Shown: positions 44,104-56,310 of the stretch, one piece after another
Position numbering within the stretch: the stretch's first letter is position 1
How the letters are laid out: every line of letters begins with the position of its first letter
Source of the DNA: Gnetum montanum
Lineage: Eukaryota > Streptophyta > Gnetopsida > Gnetales > Gnetaceae
Assembly: GCA_015680685.1 (NCBI GenBank)
Contig: MNCI01004650.1
Coordinates: 226,033-290,032, forward strand
Direction: 5' to 3'
DNA: 64,000 nt
Made by a program: the position numbers and the translations under genes
The notes under the pieces: generated by a model
The model's input: the letters and a program-made list of their open reading frames with translations, nothing else
Databases searched by the model: none
What the model was told of the DNA's origin: nothing

Positions 44104-46238
44104 GCTAGTGTAACAAATACCTCGACGAATGGATAACCATGCTTAATTTTTCAAATCTCCTCCTTCCAACTTAGTCATGGGGAAGATAGCCATCTGTGCT
44201 AAATCATCCATATGGCTCCTCTACTTTTCTACTTTTTTTTCATATTTTTAATTTTTGTAAATTATTTATTTTACAACTTTTTAATTTGGAAAATTTTTCC
44301 TAGTTTTACATCATTTTTTATTTTGCATCATTGTTAGTACATTTGAATCTATCTTGAATATTTTACACTTTATTATATATATTTTACCTTATTTGATTTG
44401 AGTCTGATATTCAAATTTTTTTGCTAATAAATCTACTTTGTGAAAATAGGACACAATGGTGTTGTGACTGCTACTAATGGTGGTTTGTACTTCATGTTTT
44501 GGTTTGCCAATGTCTAGTTTCTATTTTTGAATTTTTGTGCCAATGGCTCAATCATGGTTTCTTGTTCATGGAACAGGTAGTGAGTCCATGACATCCACCC
44601 ATTCACAAACTCTATGGTTTTCCTTGTTTTGGAAGTTTGAGGTCCCTTTTCGTTAAATCAACTTTTAATAAATTTGTGACCTTGGTAGTTTCCAGAATTG
44701 GGAAGGATTCAAAGGTTTGAATGGGATGTGGCTTCAAGGGAACTCAATAATCTTTATACTCTTCTACTTACTTTAGTGTTTGAGTGTTTTCCTACACTAC
44801 TTATCGTTCCATGTCACCCACTACAGGAAGTTAAATAAAGTCTTTGCATGGTGTGGTTCACATTCAAAAGAAAAAAAATACAAAAAAAAAACATGATGGG
44901 AATTCAAAGCACACCCCTTAGACAAATGAATGAGCTACAAGCACTAGTTATGGGACTAGAAAGACATGTTACCCATGCTTGAAGGTCCCATCTAACTAAG
45001 GCCCTCTCTCACTTTCTACCTCTCTTTATGGAATGGTGGCTATTTTGTGGAAGCACTCTTGTATCTTGAAGAGGTGGATCAGTCTTAGAGTGGTGATGCA
45101 AAGTCACTAAAAGAGGTTGGTTTTGGTTTGTACTAAGGATGGATCTTCTTCAATCATTGTAAACATAAACTCCACAAGGGACATCTTATGACCTTAACTT
45201 GGGATTCCATTCCACCTTCACCATTATCCGTCTATGTTGACCATAACTCAACTCACTACTAGTGTTCATGTTCTTGATTTCATGTCTTGGCCTAACATAT
45301 TTGAATTCTTAGGTAGAACATTTTGGGTTTTGGTTCTTTACTTCCATTGACCATTAGTTACCTCTATGACCCATGAAGTCCTTACGTTGAGGTTATGTAA
45401 GGGAAAAAAAGGCATGTGTCTACTATGGGAATAATCCACTTGTATGTCCCTTGTTTGGGTTCATTAACTACCTTATCCCTAGGCATTTTTACAATCTGAA
45501 TATTTCATACATCCATATTTTGCACCAAACCATGTGCTCCTTTACATATTTTGTTCATTAAACACATTCTCCATCAAATTTTTCAATCTTTAATCTTTCA
45601 AAGATCCTCTTCAATGCTTTCATCATATTCTTGGCTTTTTAAGGATTCCATAGACCCCAATTTCATTAAAAAATTTCTTACATTTTTTGAGATATTAACA
45701 TTTGAAATTTTTTGCTAATGGACCTCATATATGAGGCCCAATCGATAGAGTAGACTCATGTATGAGGCTCCATCAAGGTAACAAAAAAATAGTATAAATA
45801 AGTGTGACTTGACTTGAAAAATTTTACATTTTCTCATAAATACCAAAGGATTTTTTCAATTTTTCAAAGCCCAGAACCTTATAGAGCCCATAACTCACCA
45901 ACCGTTTATCCAAATCACTTTGTTCTTCAACCTTTCAACTATTTGGAGGTAATCTTTTCATCATGGAAACCATAAATGTACCATTTTTGACAAAATTTTT
46001 TCACAATTTTTCTAACTCCCACAAAGGTTTAACTAAAAAATCAACTATTGAACACTAAATTACAAGAGTTAAAACTTTCCAACAAGCTCCAGTGATAATT
46101 ATAATAAATAATTAATAAAACAATCAATATATTGAAACACCACCAAATTTGGACTCCGAGGTCTCAACTAAAATTTTTTCTAAGAGTTAAAACTTGGAAA
46201 ATCTTTTTTAAGTGTTGAGACTACACTTCCCACTACTA
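44104..46238. other. Post-integrase region of B2 without genes
   Basis: T-rich at 44220-44420. The middle part is colinear with 23061-24650 of B1. A small palindrome CTCATATATGAG lies near 45724. No protein-like frame was seen. Confidence 0.55.
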
Positions 46239-46685
46239 GGACTACACTCCAGAGCATAGTCAGCGTAGTCTGCACAAACAGCCCAAATTTTCAAATTTTT
46301 CTAAGTGTCGACAATAGTTGCAAAAATTTTTAAGCGTACTAACTATGCTCTCCCTACTAGGACTATACTCTAGAGCATAGTCAACATAGAAATAACTAGT
46401 TTTACAAATCCTCCTTGGTGTCAAGCCAAAAGCTATCAAGCTGGTTTGGGATGGAAGAAATAGTTTGGTAGATTTTCTAACTTTTGGCACTATGCTCTAG
46501 AGCATAGTTAGTGTAGTTTGCACAAACATTAGTTTGTGCCAAATTTTTTTAAGTTTCAAGGCTACACTTTCCCTATTGAGAATATGCTCTAGAGTGTAGT
46601 TACCATAGTTTGCACTAGACCTCATCTTTTGAAAAAATTAATCTAACTATTGGACTACGCTTTAGAGCATAGTCAATGTAGTCAT
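46239..46685. repeat. Cluster of CTCTAGAG palindromes
   Basis: Five spaced copies of ACTAYGCTCTAGAGCATAGT-like sequence (about 46240, 46365, 46489, 46585, 46655), several followed by GTCAACGTAGT-like sequence. The copy at 46489-46508 is a perfect 20-base palindrome. They lie 430-880 bases upstream of the internal TATA box. Confidence 0.75.
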
Positions 46686-47118
46686 GCAAAATTACCTTCA
46701 AAAGCCTCCAAAACTCAACGTCGGCCTACATCTCAACTCCAACATCCCTTTGGCAAGAAAGATCATTAATTTTCATTTCATTTGCATCTCGCATTTGCCC
46801 CTAAATTGTACTTATTCTCAACACCACTTGAGAGAGTGGAGATCATAGTCCTAGAATGTAGTCTCCAAAACTACACTATTTTGCATTATTTTTAGGTACT
46901 TTGTGATCTTTTTGGGATTTTCATTTAAAGTATTAGTAGTGTAGTCACAATTTGGTAGTCTTGGCACCATAGTCATAGTATAGCAGTCTCATGGGGTCCA
47001 TTGGAGCATACTAGTAGAACACCATTTTCTTCAATGGAAGCGTAGTTGGGGCTAGCGTAGTCATAGCTACCCCTCTACCATGTGGCACCTGATCCACAAC
47101 TCATGCTAACCTTAGCAC

Positions 47119-47126
47119 TATAAATA
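47119..47126 (+). promoter_or_regulatory. Internal TATA box of element B2
   Basis: TATAAATA followed by CCCTA, the same ten-base context as the TATA box of the element A solo LTR (18654). It precedes the extra ORF by about 750 bases. The interval has T-rich, intron-like sequence (47450-47560). Confidence 0.55.
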
Positions 47127-47354
47127 CCCTAGTGCCTCATGTTTTATGGCTTGGCAAACCAAGAGTAAGGTTTGAATTTGAAGTAATCAATTGGCATTTT
47201 AGCATTTGGCAAACTTAGAGCACACTTGGCATTCCTAGGCAAACAACATTACACATTACCATAGCATCATTGCACACTACCGAGCACATCGTCAACCACT
47301 GCAACTTGTAGGACACCGCAATAGCCAACCTGGCAACCTTAGACTTCATAATGG

Positions 47355-47871
47355 ATGTTAGTTGTCACAACTTGGACACCCTACGCTCATTGTAGTCAAC
47401 TACGCTTAACCTCCCTACCCCCCACCCCCCCATTTGGGATGGTGCTTCTCTCTCTCTCGTTCACATCCTATGCATTTTTTAACATTTTCTTTTGCATTCT
47501 GGTATTTTATTCACATTTTTTTTCTATTTTTGTATACTTTCACATTTTTTCACCCTTTTTTGCACTGGGATCCTTGAATATGCTCACCCTCATGGGCATT
47601 GTAGACATTGCAAACATTGTGCAAATCCTTTACACTTGTTTCATTGTAACACATGTAAGTTCCAATTCGATCGACAAGATCATTTTGGGCACCTCACCTT
47701 CATTCTTAGTAGGCTCTCACATGGAAGAAAGGTCAAGGCTCTATGATCACAAATCTCTCAATGTACCATTCCAGCTACTAACATTTTCGATCGCTACATG
47801 TACCATGGTCCAACCTTAGCCAAATTGTAACTAACTAATGAGAAAATGTATTCAAAAAACTTTAAAGTTAC
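47355..47871 (+). other. Leader or intron-like stretch before the B2 extra ORF
   Basis: A 154-codon open frame (47355-47819) exists here, but it is dominated by Phe/Leu/Ser from T-rich DNA and looks like untranslated or intronic sequence. C and T runs (47416-47430, 47510-47560) support that view. Confidence 0.4.
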
Positions 47872-50755
47872 ATGTTACATTTACTAATCCATGGATGTAT
47901 TGTGACCACAAATGGCAACAAAATGAAAGCACACTTAGTAAGTAAGACTGTCCAACTAAGGGAGAAATGGCCTAAAATAAGAAGAGGCCAAGAACAACCC
48001 CAAGAAGAACCATTGGAAATCCATGCCATAGGTCCTCTCAGGGAAGAGGCAAAGTTGGAATCTCTCAGATAGATTCCAAGACTAGAAATAGTAACAATAG
48101 AACACTCTCATTGGGATGATGCACCAACACAACCAAAAAATCTTGAGGTGACCTTAACAGAGGCCTACTTAAATCAAATCAAATTAAGGGAGGTCCAAAA
48201 ATTTATGCTCCAGGAGTTAAATTTTGGCCCTTTTCTAGAGCAGGCACCAAGAGAAATGCATGACCAGCTAAAGGCCTCTCCCATGTGACCAATCATCACT
48301 TCCACTGAGGAGTGGTACATGGGAGAGACATTCCTATTTTGGAATAACAGGCAACCTGGATCAACAATGAAAATCAAAGACATCTCAGTGTCCTACTTGG
48401 CATAGGCAATTACTATAGTGCTTAAGTTGCCTAAAATAAGGATGAACCTTACTAAGATCCTAATGCAGGCGAATACTAGTATCAAGAAAGAATGGGTGCA
48501 ATAATGGTATGGTGTCGACCGTAAGGAGTTTAGTATGCTCACACTAGTAAAGAGGATTTATTATAAGATTGTGACCTTCCACCTCAATCCCATGGTAAAG
48601 CTAAGAAAAACCATCACCTTCTCTACTAGAGCATGCACTACCCTAAGTGGGAGATTCCCAATCAACCTTCCATAGTTGATCTATTTAGAGATGAAGAAGC
48701 AGTTTCAAGAAAATGAATTTGGAAGGAAGGCACTCCCCTTCCCATGCCTCATCAAGAAAATTTGTCAAAGGGGAGGGATAGTCTATTACACCAATGATAC
48801 TATCAAAACTATTCTAGCCACCAACTAGGTAGAAGTGATGAAAGATAATACACCTTTAACTACCATCCAAGAAGAGGAGCAACAACTACCACCTGCCACT
48901 TAGACAACTATGCTAGACATTGCTATAACCACCCAATGGTTATGAGAATACAAAGAATGTCTCTTGAGTGAATAAGAACAATGAGCAAGCATATGTGGTA
49001 GGGACCAATCCATATATAGACCAGGCATGATCCACCTTAATGAGGTGGCCAAAACAATCAGGTTGATGGATGAGGGTGGATCCATTTTCTTAGCCCAAAT
49101 GATGCAACTACCTGAGAGGTTGAATCTAAGTGCTAAAGATATCACAATATCTCTTGTAGAATAGTAGTCACTCCCAAAAATCTCTAGGAATGTTGCAACT
49201 TTCTTAGTGTGCTTGGAGGAGGTTAAGGAGGCAACTATACTAGTGATGCAGCACCAAGGGTTAGAGACAATAGTAAAAGTGGCCACTAATCATATTGTCA
49301 AAATACTAAACATACCTATAGCATCTATACTAGACATCACTACACTCAAGGATGTGTAGATGTCCACAGAAATTACAAGTGATAAAATAAACATAGCACA
49401 GCATGAAGAATTGGTAGACTAAGTGGTGGGAACTAAGCAACCGCTTCCAGATGTCTTTAACCTTCCAAAAAATGTTATTGCAACCTAGTCAGAGCTACAA
49501 CATCATTTTGGAGGGGCAACTCAAAACAACTAAGAAGCTAAATGAATGCTTAACTGCTACAGTTGTCAAACTAAGAGCCTAGATTGTTGATCCTGCATTC
49601 TTCAACCCAACACTCAAAAGAGATGAAGCTATAGAGCAACTTCACACTAAACTCAAATGGGTTGAAGATGCAATGAAGATAGTAGTATTCTATTGATCCT
49701 TGGCAGAGGCCACACAACATAAGATTTAGAAGGCCTTAGATCAAACCTACCAAGAAAATGTCCAGTTGACTGTAGAAAGTCATTACCTGCGGAATGTTGA
49801 TGAGCACAAGTGATAGTTAACTGATTTCATCCATAATCAATAAGAGAAACTAGCTAGAGAAAACATAGAAGAGAGAAGATTCTTAGTAGAAAATAGAAAT
49901 CTCTCCATGAAGGAAGTTTGCACCCTTCACTAGATAACTACGATCGAAGTAGCTACCAAGAAATCAAAGGCTCTCAAATTTGAGAGAGTCAAGGATCATT
50001 ATAGAGAATAGGTCAATATACAAAAATAAGTAAATGAGAAGCACATCAAGTTGGTGAAGGCAAAGGTGAATGAGATCCTCCAATAACTCTAGCAAGGAAA
50101 ACAGTTGTGGAAACACATCATGGATGCGATAAATTCCTACAACAAAGCAGAAATCTACATGAAGGAATTGTAGATTAAGGAAATGATGGAGTAAATGGAG
50201 CTTTTTGATCTCCATTATTCAAATCTAGCCATGTTGACTACTAGACGTCCATAGTTAGAGTTAGAGAAGGATGCAGCTAGCTCATACTTGTTGTACAAGG
50301 TTGAGTTCAAGCATCACAAGGACACCAAGTAGAAGCTTGCAATGGCAACCACTAAACTCAAAGTTTTCAAGGTAGGATTCACTAATCAACAATATACTAC
50401 CAAGAACCTGGCCAAGAGGATGAATAACTACCAAGAGCTATAGAACCTAGTTAGGGTGTTTGACATCAAATGCAAATAGTTCACTACTTGGTTTATTAAC
50501 GTGAAAGAAATTGCCCTAATAATGCCCTATCCATGGAATGTCCCCATTCCAACCCACATTGCTGATTCCATGTGGATTATGAATGATCCCCAGAGTAAGG
50601 AGGAGAAAATGAAGGCATTACATGATGCCTTTCACCTTTCACCAAAGGTTATAGCCATAGCAGGATAGCCACAACCACCTAAACCACCACACACACCCGA
50701 AGCCAGTGAAGGTCCCTCAAAACCATAGGAGCCACCACCACCTAGGATTGTTTGA
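47872..50755 (+). pseudogene. Extra sense ORF of element B2, coiled-coil protein, unrecognised
   Basis: One frame runs from 47872 (MLHLLIHGCIVTTNGNKMKA) to about 49490 with about a dozen stops. It then continues in a neighbouring frame to about 50755, so the ancestral protein had roughly 950 residues. A globular part near 48160-48830 includes NFGPFLEQAPREMHDQ, RRIYYK-like and LEMKKQFQENEFGRKALPFP. This resembles, from memory only, the plant-transposon-protein domain found in many retroelement ORFs. The second half is charged and helix-rich (ARENIEERRFLVENRNLSMK), probably coiled coil. The C-terminus is Pro-rich (PQPPKPPHTPEASEG). No signal peptide or membrane segment is obvious. It lies in the env position of Athila-type elements. 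Confidence 0.55.
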
Positions 50756-50990
50756 TCTTCTCCACTGTCTTCACATCATTAGAGGACATGTAGTCAATTT
50801 TTGTGTAGTCAATTCATAGTGTTCAATTTTATGTCATGAACACCACAATTTTTGTAATTTGTTGATTTGTACACTCGGGCACTTAGTTTTGTCAAGTCAG
50901 TTCATTTTGTTAAGATTTAGTCAATAATCCCATACCTTCCTAATTTTGTAAAGGAACTTAAGGATGACTTTTCAATTAGTCATGGGGGTA

Positions 50991-51934
50991 TGATAAATAT
51001 TAATGTGTGATGTCGATAGGTCCCCATTAACTTGGCCTCATCGATAGGGCCCCATTTATGTGGTGTTGTCCTGTTGATGAGGCCACATCAACATAGCATT
51101 TACTACATCTATAGGGCCCCATCGATGTAGTACTATAGCAAAAAACTATAAATATGAGCTCCCAACCATGTTTATGATTATTAGATTCATAGTAGTAGAC
51201 AAGCTCTTGTAGTTTACCTATTCAAAAGTTAAAATACTTTTCCTAAGTGCCTTCAACAAAAGTCATTGAGTGTATAGATCTATATTCGAGCATTATTGTA
51301 CCTAAGCATGATAGTGTGTATGGTAATAAAGATAAGCTTTTTGACAAACCTTGTAGCATTTTGGATAGTTTAGATGTTTTATTCATGAATTACATTCTTT
51401 TAGTTATTTATTTGATGTTTTTTAGTAATTAAGCTAATTAAGTAATTAAGTGAGATAAGCTAGATAGATTAAATACATAAGTATGACTGCTTCAAGTGTA
51501 ACACGTATTGGCTTGGTAATCCTAGCAACGCTATTTCTTGGTACACCCAGTAGCATTATGCTTGGTAACCTAGTAGTGGATACATGGGTTTAGGACGTGT
51601 ACAGAAAGTGGAACCAGATGCTTATGTTAGAACTAGTTAGACATTAGTTAGTTAGTTAAATTAAATTAGTCATTAAATTACTTTATCTCTCTCTTCAAGC
51701 ATCGACACCATAAAACATAAAATGATAAAAATCATATGCCTTGATTACACTTAACCATACCTTTGTACTTCACAAGTGTAATTGGGAAGACAATGAATGA
51801 CCTTTAGGTCAAGATTCACTTCCTAGAAGACTAGTGTACCAAAAACTAGAGAGTCCACAGAATTTGACCAGATCATGCATGAATGCTTTGTGATTCATAT
51901 GGTTGGGTGTAGGGGTATCCTTCACCACTGATCA
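50991..51934 (+). repeat. 3' LTR of element B2
   Basis: Begins TGATAAATATTAATGTG, ends CCACTGATCA. TATA box at 51147-51154. A purine-rich CATGGGGGTA lies directly before it. Element C RT resumes at the next base. Confidence 0.9.
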
Positions 51935-52545
51935 GTTTCTAAGAAAGGATTACAAGTAGATCCAGTAAAAGTTAGTGTAATTCAAGATTGACCTAAACTA
52001 AAAGATGCTACAATGGTTTGTAGTTTCTTGGTGTTAGTGGGTTCTTATTGACATTTCATTGAAGATTATTCTACTTGGATAGCCCCATTGACTAACCTTT
52101 TGTAGGAAAAATATATGTAGGGAAGCTTACTTCTAATTAAAGATGCTACTCATAACAACACCTATTCTAACAATTCCATATGAGGAATTACCATTTAAAG
52201 TAACCACGAATACCTGTGGAATAGGAATCAATGTAGTTGTGTCACAAGATGACAAGGTGGTATGTTATGAATCTAGTAAATTAGAAGGAGCTAAGGTAAA
52301 TTACTCAACCCATGATTTACAATTATTAGCAATTGTTCATGCTTTAAAAGTTTGGAGACATTAACTTTGTGGAAAAAGGTTTGTACTAAAAACATATCAT
52401 AAAAGTTTAGAATATTTGCAGAGACAACCTATTTTGAATACTCGACAATGACGATGGATAGAATTATTAATTGAATATCATTTTGAAATCAAATATATTC
52501 CCAAAAAATAAGATGTAGTAGCTGATGCCCTTAGTTGAATGTGGA
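51935..52545 (+). pseudogene. RT end and RNase H of element C (broken)
   Basis: Resumes as KKGLQVDPVKVSVIQD (51943-51990), then FLVLVGSY and FIEDYSTWIAPLTNLL. RNase H: ELPFKVTTNTCGIGINVVVS from 52175, where the first catalytic Asp of TDASG has become Asn, then VNYSTHDLQLLAIVHALKVW to 52364. LNTRQ, a stop, RWIELLIEYHFEIKYIP and VVADALS follow to about 52540. Confidence 0.85.
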
Positions 52546-52560
52546 ACTTGATCATAGACC

Positions 52561-53835
52561 TTGATCATAGGTGTGGTAAACATCTCTATGGAAGAAGAAA
52601 TTAAGGAACAAATAAAAGAGGATCTTCATTTTAAGAAAATTTTAACTAATATTTTCTCTGAGCCTCAATATCAACTTGCCTCTAATGGTTTATTGATAAA
52701 AGGACAAAGAGTATGTATACCAGAGGAAAATTGGAGACTTGGGCTATTGTGTGAAGCACATGAAGTAGCATATGCAAGACAACCAAGTTATATTAAGACT
52801 TATATGATGATATACAACTCTTATTTCTAACTTGGAAGGAAGAATGATGTATCCTCGTACATTAAAAATTGTCCAACATGCCAAAGAATAAAAGTTGAAC
52901 AAAAGAAACCTAGTGGGTTACGATAGCCTTTGGAAGTCCAAACCTAGAAATAAGAAGACGTTACCATGGATTTCATTGTGGGATTGCCAATAACTGAAAA
53001 AGAAAATGACTCAATCTTGGTAGTGGTTGATCATTTATCAAAGATGATACATTTTATAGCTTTTAAATCTACAAACATAGTAGAAGAAGTAGCCCAAAAA
53101 TTCATACGAGAAATATTTCAATTACATGAATGTCCAAAATCTATCACTTTGGATCAAGATTCCAAGTTCATATCTAAATTCTAGCAAATTTTTTCAGAGA
53201 ACTTAAAACTCAATTAAAATTTTGCATGACTTATCACCCAGAGACCAATGGGCAAATCAAACATGAATAGAATATTAAAAATATTATATGAAGCTAGGTT
53301 GGGAGTAGACCGAAACTATGGGAAAATTATTTGCACTTGGTAGAATTTTCCGATAACAATAACTATCAAGGTTCCATACATTGTACACCATTTGAAGTAA
53401 TATATGGACATAACTATCGGACACCACTAACTTAGGTAGATCCAACCTTAAGAGCAGAATGGAAGGAAGAAGAAATGAAGATAATGGAAAATATTGTTAC
53501 AAGAGTTAAACAAAATTTACAAGCTACCTAAGAGAAATATAAGAATTATGCATATCAACATCGACTTATGAAAGAATTCCAAGTGGGAGATCAAGTACTA
53601 CTAAGAGTAAAACACACCAAAAGTTCTCTTAAACTTGGAAGATATACGAAATTAGCACCCCAGATACTGTGAACACTTTGAAATTTCTAAAAGAATTGGT
53701 GAAGTGGCATATTGGTTAAATCTTCCAACAACTTTAAGAATTCACCTAGTTTTCCATGTAAGTTTATTAAAGAAATTTCATGCAAATGATGTGCCATATG
53801 TGCTATATTGGAATACTTTACCATTGAGATCCAAC
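52561..53835 (+). pseudogene. Integrase of element C (broken)
   Basis: An N-terminal part is at 52561-52830 (EEEIKEQIKEDLHFKKILTN). The zinc region ends NCPTCQRIKVEQKKPSGL (about 52868-52920). The catalytic core at 52966 reads VTMDFIVGLPITEKENDSI (first Asp), then VVVDHLSKMIHFIAFKS and SITLDQDSKFISKF, where the second Asp motif is decayed. The rest, to 53650, is shifted and rich in stops. VSLLKKFHANDVPY at 53757 marks the integrase C-terminus. Confidence 0.85.
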
Positions 53836-54012
53836 ACTAAGTTTGAAGTTAAACCCATTGTAATTAAGGACCATCAAACGAAGATGCTATGAAATAAAAC
53901 TATCAGTGAAGTTCTTGTTCAATGGTCAAATTGTGAGTAACAAACTTGGGAGAACAAGGAGTTTATTCTTAACATTTACCATCAACATTTTTATCATCAT
54001 GATATTGAATGA
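53836..54012 (+). pseudogene. Chromodomain of element C
   Basis: Reads KFEVKPIVIKDHQTKML, a stop, NKTISEVLVQWSNCE, a stop, QTWENKEFILNIYHQHF. This fits the chromodomain pattern I-D-R---L--K-I-E-LVQW------TWE----L---YP-F at the integrase C-terminus that defines chromoviruses. Such domains steer integration to marked chromatin. The frame ends at TGA 54010-54012. Confidence 0.8.
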
Positions 54013-54195
54013 TAAATCATATTTATTATTGATGTAATAAAGTATATTATATAATTTCTTGTCTTTTGTTTGTATAGATGATCATGAGGATAATACAAAA
54101 GTTGAAGTTGAGGAGCATAAAAATGAAGCAGTAGTTGTGCCACTAAACATAGACGAAGCACTTGAGGACAAGCTAGATGCTTAAGGGAGGTAGAT
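54013..54195 (+). other. 3' UTR and purine tract of element C
   Basis: Short tail with an acidic coding-like piece (54080-54180). TTAAGGGAGGTAGAT sits directly before the 3' LTR and is the polypurine tract. Confidence 0.6.
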
Positions 54196-54708
54196 TGTAA
54201 CATCCTATTCCTTGTTAAGGGTGGAAAATATTGTAAGTGTAATTAACCTTCAAATGAAGAGATGTCTTGTTATGAGGAGTTGTAGTTATTCATGTATTAC
54301 TTGGGAATGAGTTTGACCTATGCCATTTAAAGATAAGTTTAGAGGTTGTGTCGAGTATGGACTTGTGAAGCCTAGAATGGCAAGTGATGAGAGCGAGATG
54401 AAGTAGCACAAGAAGGGACTGATCACCCATTTGGCTGGATAGCCTAACCATGGTGGCAATGTTGGATTACCTCTAAAGGCCTAAGTGGCATGGGAAGATA
54501 ACCTAGAGGATGTTAAAGTAAACCACTCTTATTAATAATGTTTTTTTCTATTTTCTTTTCTATTCCATGTTCCAATTATTTATTTTCCAATTATTCATTA
54601 TTCAAAGTATTTTATGATATTTCTATTATATTGCTTATGAATGCAATGACAACCATGAATTAAGCAATGATCAATCATGTTTTTACAACATTTAGGAACA
54701 AGATGTCA
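54196..54708 (+). repeat. 3' LTR of element C
   Basis: 513 bases, beginning TGTAACATCC and ending AAGATGTCA. The last 100 bases match the remnant at 33793-33892. The flanking bases TGGAT have no visible partner, because the 5' end of the element is lost. Confidence 0.75.
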
Positions 54709-56310
54709 TGGATTCAATATATTAACAACTCTTTCTTGTGAAATGTTAATTGCAAAGTGCATTGTTGTCTATTTTGGACACTAATGGTCGTTCCTTGACA
54801 TGTGGCTATACTTGACGAATTGATCATTGATGAAGCAAAGTGGGTTTTTGTGGAGGAAATTGAAGCAATGGTTGTTACTTCATTGTTTTCATTCTAACCA
54901 TTTCATATGTAATGCAAGGCTTTAGAAAAAACATGTAGTCTTTTTACTTGCAAATTCTACAAGTTAAAAGAACATTTTGTTACCCAAGGTGTAGGGAAAG
55001 TGGTTAGGACACTTATCTTTCTCATGTGGCAAATTATGGGTTTGATTTTTGCAGTAGCAACTGTCTTGCATGAAAAAAAAGAAAATTATATTTTTTGTTT
55101 TCCTTATGATTTTTGCACGCATACCATTAGCAAATAAGATAAATATTTAATAATTCTCCTCTTTTCGGAAATAAGATAAATATTTAATAATTCTCCTCTT
55201 TTCGGAAACTCTGGGTTGTCTTTCGTACATCCTTGTCACGGCCAGCCTCCGAGGCTCATACCACTGAATCTGTAGTTTAAAAAGAGCATACCTGTTCCTC
55301 GGTAACATTCTGAGTATTGACTTTTAAAGTCAGTTGTTCAATAGAAATGGAAACCATTAAGAATAAAGATTTTTTGACGGTGAAAAGGTATAATAATCTC
55401 ATTATAGAAAACTGACAAACCTGCTGTAATAAATCTTATTGCAAGTAATAATTTCCTTTAAATACTTAAATCAGAAAGGTGTTAGACCTGTACTTTTAAC
55501 TTAGCAGCGGGTAAACCCATGTGGCCTCATCACCTAGCCTCTGGTAAAAAAGGATAATGTTAACGTTTATTAAATGTTAGTATTCAGTAAGCCAAACAGA
55601 AGTACAGAACCTTTAGTATTTTTTAACAGAAGTAGACAAAAAATGTAGTTTAAGGGAAAACTAATATTTATCATATAAATTATAAAAGATTAAAATAAGA
55701 TAATGAAAATTATTAAGTCACGTTGCAACTGTTTTAATGTATATGATCTGCAATAGGTATGCCGAAACCAGAGTCCACGGGAAAGTTTCAGTTGCATATG
55801 CTTTCGGAATATCCCATGCTTGTAGCATAGTTTTCCAACTGTTTCAATTGGGCAATAGATCATCCGTTCAACAAAATCAGTGGCAGGATTAGAATTTTTG
55901 CCTCCTTGACTGAGCGTAACCTTTATAATTAAAAAAATCCAAAAATCGGTGATCCTTAAACCATCCTGACTGTTTACCGACTTGAAAAAAAAAAAAAAAA
56001 AGAGTTAAGTATACCCACAACCTGTAAAAATTTAATTTTTGCCTTCTTTAATAATTTCTTCCATTATCCATTCATTTGTTTAACATGCAATGATACAAGA
56101 TGCGTAAAACGAATTTATCATTACACAGGGCAATGGAACGAAAAGCAATGTCGTATTCAAAATCTAATGGTCAACTATACACATAACAAATGAACTGAAT
56201 TTTGGTGAAAATAATTTCCCGTGCATGCTCAACCAGTACTTATTGGCTCAGCCGTTGCTTTACAACTAAATGAACGAATTACATAGAGAAATTAAAAACA
56301 ATAAAATTAT
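54709..56310. other. Start of host DNA, no recognised gene
   Basis: AT-rich. A GC-richer piece at 55215-55325 could be a decayed exon on the minus strand, and another lies near 55755-55830, but neither could be assigned. Poly-A runs at 55985-56002. A 37-base tandem duplication lies at 55132-55205. Confidence 0.4.
55132..55205. repeat. 37-bp exact tandem duplication
   Basis: Two copies of AAATAAGATAAATATTTAAT (first 20 bases of the unit) in direct tandem, without mismatch. The identity implies a recent slippage or repair event. Confidence 0.95.

Larger units (their letters stand above)
37695..51934 (+). mobile_element. Element B2: complete Athila-like Ty3/gypsy element
   Basis: 14,240 bases with LTRs of 911 (37695-38605) and 944 bases (50991-51934). 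Their ends are TGAT and ATCA. The target duplication is GTTTT (37690-37694) and GTTTC (51935-51939), one transition apart. Order: primer site, gag, protease, RT, gap, integrase, a long non-coding stretch, an internal TATA box, an extra ORF, purine tract, 3' LTR. The first 18 bases of the two LTRs differ only by transitions. It is colinear with B1 up to the extra ORF. It is inserted in the RT gene of element C. Confidence 0.92.
33793..54708 (+). mobile_element. Element C: chromovirus-type Ty3/gypsy element, split by B2
   Basis: The plus-strand element has a truncated 5' LTR remnant (33793-33892), a tRNA-Met primer site, an antisense gene in the gag position, then protease end and RT to 37694. 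Element B2 follows, then the rest of RT, RNase H, integrase and chromodomain (51935-54012), a purine tract and a complete 513-base 3' LTR (54196-54708). The RT frame is continuous across B2 when one target duplication is removed. No gag of its own was recognised. Stops and frameshifts are frequent. Confidence 0.85.

Noticed and set aside
47355-47819. 154-codon + frame with many Phe/Leu/Ser residues
   Set aside because: Produced by T-rich leader or intron-like DNA; no domain and no conservation visible.
55215-55325. Minus-strand exon reading QWYEPRRLAVTRMYERQP
   Set aside because: Only about 25 codons, no convincing splice sites on both sides and no recognised family; left as an unassigned GC-richer patch.
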